Shown piece after piece: positions 17,981 through 25,618 of a DNA stretch of 64,000 nt (positions are counted from its first letter, which is position 1; the number at the start of each line of letters is the position of its first letter). The position numbers and the translations under genes are program-made. The DNA is from an uncultured Eubacterium sp. (GTDB lineage Bacteria; Bacillota; Clostridia; Lachnospirales; Lachnospiraceae): positions 24,145-88,144 of the forward strand of contig CAJUDA010000009.1 in the NCBI GenBank assembly GCA_910584875.1. The letters are read 5' to 3'. The notes under the pieces were generated by a model, which saw nothing but the letters and a program-made list of their open reading frames with translations, searched no databases and was not told the DNA's origin.

Positions 17981-18818
17981 CCGCTGCCTCCTTCCCGTAT
18001 TCTGGAAGCAGGGTGATCAAACCTGCCAGATTTCCCCTCTTTCCTCCTGATGCACGATGGGAAAAAAGAATATCCGAATGACAGCAGGTACACATCCCGC
18101 TGACCTGGATCTGCCCGGCCGGGATGCCTGCCTCCTGCAGTATGATCTCATTTGCCCGCCAGAGATCCAGCTGGTATTTCCCCTCCGTTTTCTCCAGCAA
18201 AAGCTCTCCCCACTGCTCCTTTTTAAATTCCTGCCGGAACGCCTCTGCCACATCCTCACTGACTTCATAACACGCCTGACAGATCGAAGGACCGACCACT
18301 GCCAGGATCTCTTCCGGTCTGGAACCAAATTCTTCTCCCATGACGGTCACAGCCCTGGCGCCGATCCTTCCTGCCGTACCCCGCCAGCCGGAATGAACCG
18401 CACCGATGGCATGATGCTTCCTGTCATAAAAAAATAGCGGAACACAGTCAGCGAAAAAAGTCATCAGAGTCACGCCCGGATCGTCTGTCACCAGCCCGTC
18501 CACTCCTTTTATGTCTGAACTGCGCAGAATCCCCTTTCCACAGTCAGAAGAATCCACACGCCGTATCACCGTATCATGTACCTGGTCACTGAATACCAGA
18601 CTCTCCACCGGATAACCGACCGCCGCCGCAAACCGCTGGTGGTTTTCCATAACCTTCTCCGGATCATCCCCCCGGCTGAAGCTGAGGTTCATCGCCCCAA
18701 GCTCCCCCTGGCTGACGCCCCCGAGACGGGTGGAAAAGCCATGCCGGACACCAGCTTTTTCAAATAAAGGAAAGGTAAGATAAGTCACGCCATTGCTGAT
18801 TTTTTTATTTATATTCAT
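17973..18818 (-). CDS. pgeF: Multicopper-like purine nucleoside phosphorylase / PgeF-YfiH family
   Basis: 281 residues, AGGTG before the ATG at 18818. Family signatures: GFSTRLGGVSQGELGAMNL, the zinc ligands in FADCVPLFF (Cys), AVHSGWRG (His) and GMCTCCHSDILFSHRASGG (Cys/His region). Earlier called laccase-domain or polyphenol oxidase, these proteins act on purine nucleosides (phosphorolysis, deamination) or protect peptidoglycan synthesis from wrong Ser incorporation (PgeF). Which of these applies here is not decidable. First gene of the pgeF-queH-apbE operon. Confidence 0.88.
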   Translation of the reverse strand: MNINKKISNGVTYLTFPLFEKAGVRHGFSTRLGGVSQGELGAMNLSFSRGDDPEKVMENHQRFAAAVGYPVESLVFSDQVHDTVIRRVDSSDCGKGILRSSDIKGVDGLVTDDPGVTLMTFFADCVPLFFYDRKHHAIGAVHSGWRGTAGRIGARAVTVMGEEFGSRPEEILAVVGPSICQACYEVSEDVAEAFRQEFKKEQWGELLLEKTEGKYQLDLWRANEIILQEAGIPAGQIQVSGMCTCCHSDILFSHRASGGKRGNLAGLITLLPEYGKEAADE

Positions 18819-18913
18819 GCAAACACCTGTCTTTTTCTTTATATTTTTTTCAATATTTGTTATACTAATCTTATTGAATGGTTCTGTCTTGAACCAGATT
18901 GGAGGTACTTATT

Positions 18914-19738
18914 ATGCCATGTATCTATGCACATGATTCCTTTGGCAAAAGAGTAGCTGAGCAGCTGCCGGAGGAACTGCAGCATATAATCACAAAACAC
19001 CAGAAAGAATTCCGGGCAGGACTGCAGGGACCGGATTTTCTGTTTTTTTATCATCCGATGCTGAAACTGCGCACCAACCAGATGGGGTACTGGCAGCATG
19101 GACAGCCCATCCATGGTTTCCTCAAACGGATCCTGCCCATCATCCAGAAAGAGGGCACGGACTCCGGCGTCTATGCCTATGTCCTCGGCTATATCTGCCA
19201 TTATATGCTGGACAGTGAGTGCCACAGCTTTGTCATACCCAAATCCAAAAGCCCGGGGTACAATCACCTCGCCATGGAAAATGAATTTGACCGCCATCTG
19301 ATCCGCAAGGATGGATACCGTCCCATTACCTATCCGGTATGGAAAAAAGTGACGGCGGCAAAGGAAGTTGTGGAAGCGATCACGAAAGTCTACCACCCAC
19401 TGAAGCTTAACGAAAAAGCAATCCGCGAATCCCTGTATGGCATGAAATTCTATAAATGGCTTCTGACAAGCGGTAAGTCACTGAAACGTGCCGTTGTCCG
19501 CCTCGGCATGAAGCTTTCCCTTCACTACGAAGAACTGGAGGGGCATATGATGGACATCCATCCAAAGAAATATGCTTCCCGGACAAACCAGAGCCTGCAG
19601 TTCATCTATGATAATGCCATCCCTCTGACAAGGGACATACTGCAGGATTTCCACCAGAGCGTCACCGCCGGCAAGCCGCTGCATAAACGCTTTTCCTGCA
19701 ATTTCAAGAGCAACGAGCCTGTCATGAAAGTATCCTAA
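18914..19738 (+). CDS. Zinc-dependent phospholipase C family protein
   Basis: 274 residues from the ATG at 18914 with GGAGG upstream; divergent from pgeF. The His and Asp residues of the PF00882 zinc fold can be followed: MPCIYAHDSFG at the start, FRAGLQGPDFLFFYH, YVLGYICHYMLDSECHSF and NHLAMENEFDRHL. This set resembles the trinuclear zinc site of phospholipase C, but the family in Clostridia has no signal peptide and is uncharacterised, so a cytoplasmic hydrolase of unknown substrate is the fair call. A TATACT -10-like box lies at 18861. Confidence 0.8.
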   Translation: MPCIYAHDSFGKRVAEQLPEELQHIITKHQKEFRAGLQGPDFLFFYHPMLKLRTNQMGYWQHGQPIHGFLKRILPIIQKEGTDSGVYAYVLGYICHYMLDSECHSFVIPKSKSPGYNHLAMENEFDRHLIRKDGYRPITYPVWKKVTAAKEVVEAITKVYHPLKLNEKAIRESLYGMKFYKWLLTSGKSLKRAVVRLGMKLSLHYEELEGHMMDIHPKKYASRTNQSLQFIYDNAIPLTRDILQDFHQSVTAGKPLHKRFSCNFKSNEPVMKVS

Positions 19739-19825
19739 TGGCATTGTATCATAACAGGGAAGGTACTTCAATAAATAACTAGTGCAAATCGGGCGATGGT
19801 ATCCTCCTAACAACGCAATAACAGG

Positions 19826-19854
19826 TTGACATATTAAACTTTATGTTTTATACT
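19826..19854 (+). promoter_or_regulatory. Consensus sigma-A promoter of the lipoprotein pair
   Basis: TTGACA, 17 bases, TATACT, 52 bases before the start at 19906. Confidence 0.85.
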
Positions 19855-19905
19855 AATCCTCAGAATAAGTAATGATTTGCATATTTAAAAAATGAGGTGA
19901 CAGGT

Positions 19906-21018
19906 ATGAAACGACAATATGGTTTTCTAATAATGGTTCTTGCTCTCATGAGTCTGTGGGGGTGTGCCGGACGCACCCCTTCCCTAACGACACAGACGGC
20001 TACCGGACCCGCCGGTAGTGCGACAGATTGCGCCGTAAAATCTGCTCCCGGACGGGAGGTGACCATTCATATCACCCGGGACAGCAGACAAAAAACCCGG
20101 ATTCCCGATCCTGCCACAGTGGGAAACAAGGTATCCATCACCCTGCCCGAACAGGATTACCTCTGTGAAAATGATGGTTACAGTGATCTTTGTAAAGACT
20201 GCAGAAAACACCTTTTCGTGGATCTCTCCTTTGCCGGGTTCCAAAAACCAGTGATCGTAACATCCTCGATCCAAAAAGGAAACCAGCTGTATCTGATGGT
20301 GACAAACACAGATAAAACCGTTGCCAGTGACGATACGGACTGGAAGGATGAACATTATGTTCTGATGCTGGATTATGGCAACCGGTCTTTTTCCCGGTGT
20401 AAGACAGATTTTCAATTCAATTACGGATATCTTTGGTGGTATAAGATGCAGTTGAAAGACCTCACCGGAGACGGACTGGAAGAACTGATAGTCTCTTTTG
20501 TGTTCAACCACGATGATATTGGCATGGAAATCTTTATGCCGGACCACAAAAAACAAAATCTAAAAAAGATTTTTACCAATCTGGATCATAACTGTGCTAA
20601 CTTTACATCCTTTTCCGGATGGCTGGAAGATAACTATACCGCTGTCTTAAACTATGAAGAGATAGGATTCCGCAAGACCGTCTCTCTCCTGGATGCCGGC
20701 TATAAAAAGAACCAGCTGGAAGAGATGGATGTCCGGTCGGATTATGATCTGTACCGGCCAGTGAGGTTATGGAAAAACGGCAGACTCCAGAAAAATGGGC
20801 AGGGTCAGGATATGATCCGCCTATATGCAACCCAAGAAGCCCGCTTTATAAAAATGAAAAAGGGCATCCCGCAGATCCGCCTGCGCAACGCTGTTATCGT
20901 GAGTCACCGTTCGCAAAGCATCGGTGATATGTATACTTATTTTCAATATAATGAAAAAACAGAAACCATACAATTCTCATCCGCAAAATTTAAGTTGTAC
21001 AAAAAGGGGGAAAAGTAA
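19906..21018 (+). CDS. Hypothetical lipoprotein, paralogue of the next gene
   Basis: 370 residues; ATG at 19906 after GAGGTG. Signal peptide with lipobox SLWGC. The mature part begins with a Ser/Thr-rich linker, then alternating strands with a calcium-loop-like DLTGDGLEELIV, as in FG-GAP/VCBS proteins, and KTVSLLDAGYKKNQLE and VRLWKNGRLQK shared nearly word for word with the next gene. Function unknown; the pair look like tandem duplicates of a surface sensor or binding protein. Cysteine-rich stretch CENDGYSDLCKDCRKH is unusual for an exported protein and may form disulfides or bind metal. Confidence 0.75.
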   Translation: MKRQYGFLIMVLALMSLWGCAGRTPSLTTQTATGPAGSATDCAVKSAPGREVTIHITRDSRQKTRIPDPATVGNKVSITLPEQDYLCENDGYSDLCKDCRKHLFVDLSFAGFQKPVIVTSSIQKGNQLYLMVTNTDKTVASDDTDWKDEHYVLMLDYGNRSFSRCKTDFQFNYGYLWWYKMQLKDLTGDGLEELIVSFVFNHDDIGMEIFMPDHKKQNLKKIFTNLDHNCANFTSFSGWLEDNYTAVLNYEEIGFRKTVSLLDAGYKKNQLEEMDVRSDYDLYRPVRLWKNGRLQKNGQGQDMIRLYATQEARFIKMKKGIPQIRLRNAVIVSHRSQSIGDMYTYFQYNEKTETIQFSSAKFKLYKKGEK

Positions 21019-21020
21019 CA

Positions 21021-22217
21021 TTGAAAAAGCAAATATTATACTGTTCTTTCGTTATCAGTATTCTTCTATGCCTGACTGCCTGTACCGGTCCGTATGCCTC
21101 CCTGACGACGCAGTCGGCCGGCACAGACTCCGCCGTCGCCACAGGACAGGCTGCCACATCGTTATCCGGGCATGAAACAGAGATCCATATGACCGTAGAT
21201 GGCAAATGCCGCACACATATTCCCGATCCTGCCACGGCAGGACAGAACGTAACCATCTCCCTCCGCGACCCAGAGAAGGATCCGGCTTTTGACAGTGAGC
21301 ATTGTAAAAAATGTATGGAACGATATTATGATGGAGAATACTGTAAGAAACATACTGCATATTGCTGGCAGAATTATTTTACTGACCTTTCCTTTGCCGG
21401 GTTCCCGGATCCCGTCCATATCTTTGCTTTCTCCACTGGCAGCCTGTTGCAGAAAGATGCGAAGAAGAAAGACTGCCTTGCCCTCCTTGTCAATGATCCG
21501 GCGGATCAAAATACAGATGATCTGTCATCCGCCATACAGGAAGGCAGGAATTACCTTGTCATACTGGATTATGCCGGCGGTCGCTGCAGCAAAACCAGCA
21601 CGGATTTTTTCTCTCATCATAGTCCTTATTTTATAGACGACATGGTAGCGTTCACCGATCTAACCGGGGACGGAACAAATGAACTGGTGATCCAGCACAA
21701 CTATAATAAATCCATCTCACTGGAAGTTCACCGCTATGAGGAAAAGACACACACAACCAGGATGATCTTTTCCAATCCTGACGGCACTTCCGAAGAAGAA
21801 ACCTGCTTTTCCGGTCACCTGACCGATGACTACCGGGCAGTGATCGCATACAAAAAAATAGGGTTTCAAAAAACGGTATCCCTTCTGGACGCCGGCTATA
21901 AAAAGAGTCAGCTGGAGGTAACCTCAAACGATCCCGATCCTGTTGAGGATGATTACCAGTTTGTACGGCTGTGGAAAAACGGCAGGCTGCAGAAAGAGGG
22001 AAAAGACCCGGAAACGGTATTTCTGTATACACTGGATGACGTATCATTTGACAAAAACAAAAAGAAGCAACCCCGGCTCCGCCTGATGCATGGCGTCTAT
22101 GTCGGTCACCGTGCAGAATGCATCGGAAACCTGTACGCCTATTTTCAGTATAATCCGAAAAAAGATCTCCTGGAGCTGTCCGGGGCAAAATTTATGATTA
22201 AACAAGAAAACAAATGA
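21021..22217 (+). CDS. Hypothetical lipoprotein, paralogue of the previous gene
   Basis: 398 residues from a TTG at 21021, two bases after the previous stop, with AAGGGGG upstream. Lipobox CLTAC. It shares with the preceding gene the IPDPAT...NVTISL block, FTDLSFAGFPDPV, DLTGDGTNELVI, KTVSLLDAGYKKSQLE and RLWKNGRLQK. A longer Cys/His cluster (CKKCMERYYDGEYCKKH) replaces the shorter one in its neighbour. Same operon, same likely role; no known family. Confidence 0.75.
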   Translation: MKKQILYCSFVISILLCLTACTGPYASLTTQSAGTDSAVATGQAATSLSGHETEIHMTVDGKCRTHIPDPATAGQNVTISLRDPEKDPAFDSEHCKKCMERYYDGEYCKKHTAYCWQNYFTDLSFAGFPDPVHIFAFSTGSLLQKDAKKKDCLALLVNDPADQNTDDLSSAIQEGRNYLVILDYAGGRCSKTSTDFFSHHSPYFIDDMVAFTDLTGDGTNELVIQHNYNKSISLEVHRYEEKTHTTRMIFSNPDGTSEEETCFSGHLTDDYRAVIAYKKIGFQKTVSLLDAGYKKSQLEVTSNDPDPVEDDYQFVRLWKNGRLQKEGKDPETVFLYTLDDVSFDKNKKKQPRLRLMHGVYVGHRAECIGNLYAYFQYNPKKDLLELSGAKFMIKQENK

Positions 22218-22237
22218 TACCTCGTACCGTTTCTGTT

Positions 22238-22987
22238 TCATCGCCGTATGCAGAGATTTTTCAGTTCCTCTTTGCTTCCGGCAAATACATTCCGGTCGAT
22301 ATAAGGTTCTTCGCCCTGATAGCCTTCCATCACAGAAGTGTCAGAATATTGCCAGAACAGCCAGTCCCGTCCGATATCAAAACCGGGTTTATAGTATACA
22401 TTACGGATCCACAGCGGGTAGCTGTCAAAATTATCCTGTATGTATCTGTGGTAGACCGGATAGGTTGTATACAGGATCGGTTTCACCTGATATTCGATCT
22501 CCAGCAGATCCAGCAGCTTTTGGATCTCCGCGATCGTTTTCTCCCGTTCAGGAGGATTCTTTTCTTTCTTCCCGTAATACTCCACATCCAGGACGGGCGG
22601 CAGTCTGCCGTCCAGATTTCCCACGGTATTTTTGTATAGCGCCGCCTGGTCTTCCGCCGGGCTGTCAAAACTGAAAAAGTGGTAGGCGCCGATACACAAG
22701 CCGGTCCCGGCTGCGTTCTGCCAGTTTTCCGAAAATCTCTCATCGACCGTGCGGCTTCCCTCGGTCGCCTTGATAAAGGCAAAGGAAATGCCGGACTGCC
22801 GCAGCTGATCCCAGTCCACCTCTCCCTGATAGTGAGACAGGTCGATCCCCTGTACCTCGTACCGGCTGGCAAAATAGGGAGTGATGGCAATTCTTTTACT
22901 AATGATAAGAATCGCCATCACCAACAGGAATAAAAACAGGATGCATGACGGGATCAGAATATACCGTTTTCTGCTTTGTTTCTTCAT
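22238..22987 (-). CDS. GH25 lysozyme, membrane anchored
   Basis: 249 residues. A basic start and one helix (ILIPSCILFLFLLVMAILII) anchor or export it. The rest is a GH25 barrel: GIDLSHYQGEVDWDQLRQ, FAFIKATEGS, GAYHFFSF, and the catalytic PVLDVEYYG (Asp-x-Glu); LYTTYPVY and DWLFWQYS complete the fold. It cleaves the MurNAc-GlcNAc bond of peptidoglycan and probably serves wall remodelling. Its ATG overlaps the stop of the upstream lipoprotein as ATGA, so the two are translationally coupled. Confidence 0.9.
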   Translation of the reverse strand: MKKQSRKRYILIPSCILFLFLLVMAILIISKRIAITPYFASRYEVQGIDLSHYQGEVDWDQLRQSGISFAFIKATEGSRTVDERFSENWQNAAGTGLCIGAYHFFSFDSPAEDQAALYKNTVGNLDGRLPPVLDVEYYGKKEKNPPEREKTIAEIQKLLDLLEIEYQVKPILYTTYPVYHRYIQDNFDSYPLWIRNVYYKPGFDIGRDWLFWQYSDTSVMEGYQGEEPYIDRNVFAGSKEELKNLCIRR

Positions 22988-23658
22988 CCCTGTTCTCCCG
23001 GTATCACATTCTTCGCTTTGATCTTTAGATATTCAATATCCTGATTCTTTTTATATACTTTTTTTGATTCACGGATCAGCTGTTTATCCGAAGACGTCTC
23101 CTCGATCCGTCCGCGGTCCTTCCCCAGTATTTTGGATATCCCGGAATAATCTTCATTCCAGAGATCGATGTCCGACAGCCTGCCATCCCCGAGCGTCATA
23201 TAGCCATAACGTTCCAGACCGCCGCCCACATCAAAGGAAAAAACTCCCGGGCAGGAAGGATCTTCCGAATAGAGAAACCGAGTCGTTCCATTCATACCCC
23301 GGCCGCCGGTCTCCGTTACACCATCCTCCGCATAGGTATAGACGGTCAGTTCATCTTTATCCGGCTCTACCCCGTGGTCAATCACAAATAACTCCGGCGC
23401 CCCGTTCTGATCGATATCTCTGACAAAATAATGCAGAAGGCCCGGATGCTTACTTGACTGGTACAGGTGATCCATGTAGGATTCATAGGCAGATTTCCAT
23501 TCATTGTCTGTCACGGATGATTCACTGACGGAGGCTGTGCCACTGGCGGCGACTGTGCCGCTGACCGAATCCCTGCTGCTCCCGGTAGCAGCCGCTCCAC
23601 AACTGACCAGTACCAGTGACAGCAGGACCGCTGCCGCCATGGCAAACATTCTTTTCAT
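22984..23658 (-). CDS. Hypothetical lipoprotein coupled to GH25 lysozyme
   Basis: 224 residues from the ATG at 23658 (AGGAGGAAG upstream). Lipobox LVSC, then a low-complexity Ser/Thr/Ala linker, then a domain with YFVRDIDQNGAPELFVID, an EF-hand/FG-GAP-like calcium loop. Known only as a common Lachnospiraceae surface lipoprotein type. It may localise or regulate the coupled lysozyme, which is inference from the operon. Confidence 0.75.
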   Translation of the reverse strand: MKRMFAMAAAVLLSLVLVSCGAAATGSSRDSVSGTVAASGTASVSESSVTDNEWKSAYESYMDHLYQSSKHPGLLHYFVRDIDQNGAPELFVIDHGVEPDKDELTVYTYAEDGVTETGGRGMNGTTRFLYSEDPSCPGVFSFDVGGGLERYGYMTLGDGRLSDIDLWNEDYSGISKILGKDRGRIEETSSDKQLIRESKKVYKKNQDIEYLKIKAKNVIPGEQG

Positions 23659-23687
23659 CGTTTTCTTCCTCCTCTTCTGCATTTTTG

Positions 23688-23939
23688 TTACCGGCTGCTT
23701 TTATAGAGCGCATAATAATCGCTCTCCGCATTTTCAACTGCTCTTGTAAGCCAGCGCTTCACATCATCCAGTGCTTTGTTATAGACCGTCTCTCCCAGCA
23801 CATCCAGAAAAAAGTCCAGAACCGTGTCTGCCCCGATGATACCGAGATCCTCCCCTCTCTCTTCCTGAAAAAAATAGATGATTTCTTCCCGCAGTTCATT
23901 TTTCTGTTCCGGCGACAGATCATAGCTGTTTTCTGCCAT
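23688..23939 (-). CDS. DUF2164 family protein
   Basis: 83 residues, GGAGGG before the ATG. The sequence LSPEQKNELREEIIYFFQEERGEDLG...FFLDVLGETVYNKALDDVKRWL matches the DUF2164 family, a small cytoplasmic helical protein of unknown function. 29 bases before the coupled lipoprotein gene, probably the same transcript. Confidence 0.85.
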   Translation of the reverse strand: MAENSYDLSPEQKNELREEIIYFFQEERGEDLGIIGADTVLDFFLDVLGETVYNKALDDVKRWLTRAVENAESDYYALYKSSR

Positions 23940-23961
23940 CTTTATCCCTCCACGCTCTCTT

Positions 23962-25602
23962 TTATTTTGATGTCAGCTCTTCCCAGTCAACCTTTGCCTT
24001 TCTTCCTATGCTGTGGTAATAAACAAGAAGCAGAACGATCGCGGCATATGCCAGGATCCTTCGGATCTGTCCCCCCTTACATGCCCACCGGATGATCTGT
24101 GAGACCAGTTCTTTCTTTTTCTCTTCACTCATTCCGTGGCTGCCCTTCTTAAACAGCAAAAGCACATAAGTAAATCCAGAGATCATGGCGATCGTCGCAT
24201 AAAATTCCAGCGGCGTCTGATCGCCTGTATCCGGGGCGTCTTCTCCCCCGGAACTGTAAGAAGCCGGATCATCGCCTGCCGTCTCACCACCATCTTTCCC
24301 CGTATCCTTTTTCTTCGTATCAGTTTTATTTGATTTTTCACTGTCTCCGGTGCTGCCTGTCCCTGCTGCATCTTTGTATACAATGGCATAGACAGAAAAG
24401 CAGTCGGTGTCTGCTGTGACTGTAGCAGAATCCGTATCCAGATCCTGTAACACCGATATTTTACCCTCATGGACACGCGCCAGTGCAAATTCCCTTGATA
24501 TATTCTTTTTATTCCCTGTCAGTCTTTCCGGTATCGTGAGCGTAAGCCGGATCTTCCCCGCTGTCTTTGTCACCGGACTCCGCTTCTCCCCTGTTACCTT
24601 AAATAAACTGATATCAAGATATTGTCCCACCTGATAATCTTTTACGCCCTGGCCGAGCGCCGCCTTATCGGTACTGCTCAACGTATTTCCGATATCTCTT
24701 ATACGGAAAACCAGTGAAAGTTCCGTTCCCGTCTGTGCTGCCTCTTTTTCAGCCGCTGACAAAACAGCGTCCGTCAGTGCCGGAAGTCCTGTTACGATCT
24801 TCAGATCCGGGGCACCCGCCTCTTTCTCTATTTTTGTGACTACGGCGTCTGCCAGCGTCCTCCGAATGATGATCCGGCATTCCGCTGTTGTCCTGGCATT
24901 TTCACCCAGTACATATTTTTCACCGCCTTCGGAAGAAAGCATAAAAGAAACGGTACAGCTCCCTTTCTTTATATCGTATACAGCATCTACCAGATAATCC
25001 GACTTCTCCAGCAGATCAATGCCGCTGACCGATACTTTTTTCAACAGCTCTGCCTTGATATTCTGTTCAGTAACCACACCCTTTGACGCATCAAATTCCA
25101 TGCTTTCCGGTATGGATATAACCGGAGTGATCTCCTTCTTTGCAACCCGGAACCTGACTTTGCATTTGGCGGTTGTCTTTGCCGCTGTCCCCAGAACATA
25201 TCGATCTTTCCCCGGATCAGTAAGAGCAAACGATACGGTACAGATTTGTGTATCCGGGTCATAGGATGCCGTCAGAGTATAATCAGACAGATTCAGTCCA
25301 GGGATTCCTTCTACGGTTGTTCCTGCCAGGACTTCTGCTTCCAGCTCTCTTGGAATCGGAACTGCATATGTCGCATCCGCCTCCAGTTCTGCTGGTGTAT
25401 GCACAATAGGCGTAATCTCCTGTTTCTGATCCTGTTCTCCTTTGTCTTCCAGCGGTTCCACCGATGCGCCAGACGCGGCGGAAGATCTCTCTTCCGCCTT
25501 TGCCTGCACAGGTGCCGCTCCTGAAATAAGTCCGGTACAAAGCACAGCTGAAAGAATCACAGCCACTGCCTTCTGCCATGGATTTCCTTTTTTCTTACTC
25601 AT
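23962..25602 (-). CDS. Exported surface protein with PDTGD motif and two C-terminal helices
   Basis: 546 residues, ATG at 25602 with GGAG upstream. Signal peptide (AVAVILSAVLCTGLISGAAPVQA). Two related repeats follow, each with IxPVI/V..., DY(T/L)(L/V), (D)AVYD..CTVSF and KYVLG(E/T)xA(K/R)TTA(K/E)C (about residues 70-160 and 165-250), then a domain with SLFKVTGEKRSPVTKTAGKI. A Lys/Gly/Asp-rich linker leads to APDTGDQTPL, a sortase-like motif, followed by one hydrophobic helix, a charged 35-residue loop, a second helix and a basic tail. Usual sortase substrates end right after the first helix and basic residues, so this layout is atypical. Next gene downstream of the giant leucine-rich gene. 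Confidence 0.75.
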   Translation of the reverse strand: MSKKKGNPWQKAVAVILSAVLCTGLISGAAPVQAKAEERSSAASGASVEPLEDKGEQDQKQEITPIVHTPAELEADATYAVPIPRELEAEVLAGTTVEGIPGLNLSDYTLTASYDPDTQICTVSFALTDPGKDRYVLGTAAKTTAKCKVRFRVAKKEITPVISIPESMEFDASKGVVTEQNIKAELLKKVSVSGIDLLEKSDYLVDAVYDIKKGSCTVSFMLSSEGGEKYVLGENARTTAECRIIIRRTLADAVVTKIEKEAGAPDLKIVTGLPALTDAVLSAAEKEAAQTGTELSLVFRIRDIGNTLSSTDKAALGQGVKDYQVGQYLDISLFKVTGEKRSPVTKTAGKIRLTLTIPERLTGNKKNISREFALARVHEGKISVLQDLDTDSATVTADTDCFSVYAIVYKDAAGTGSTGDSEKSNKTDTKKKDTGKDGGETAGDDPASYSSGGEDAPDTGDQTPLEFYATIAMISGFTYVLLLFKKGSHGMSEEKKKELVSQIIRWACKGGQIRRILAYAAIVLLLVYYHSIGRKAKVDWEELTSK

Positions 25603-25618
25603 AATTATCTCCATTCCA

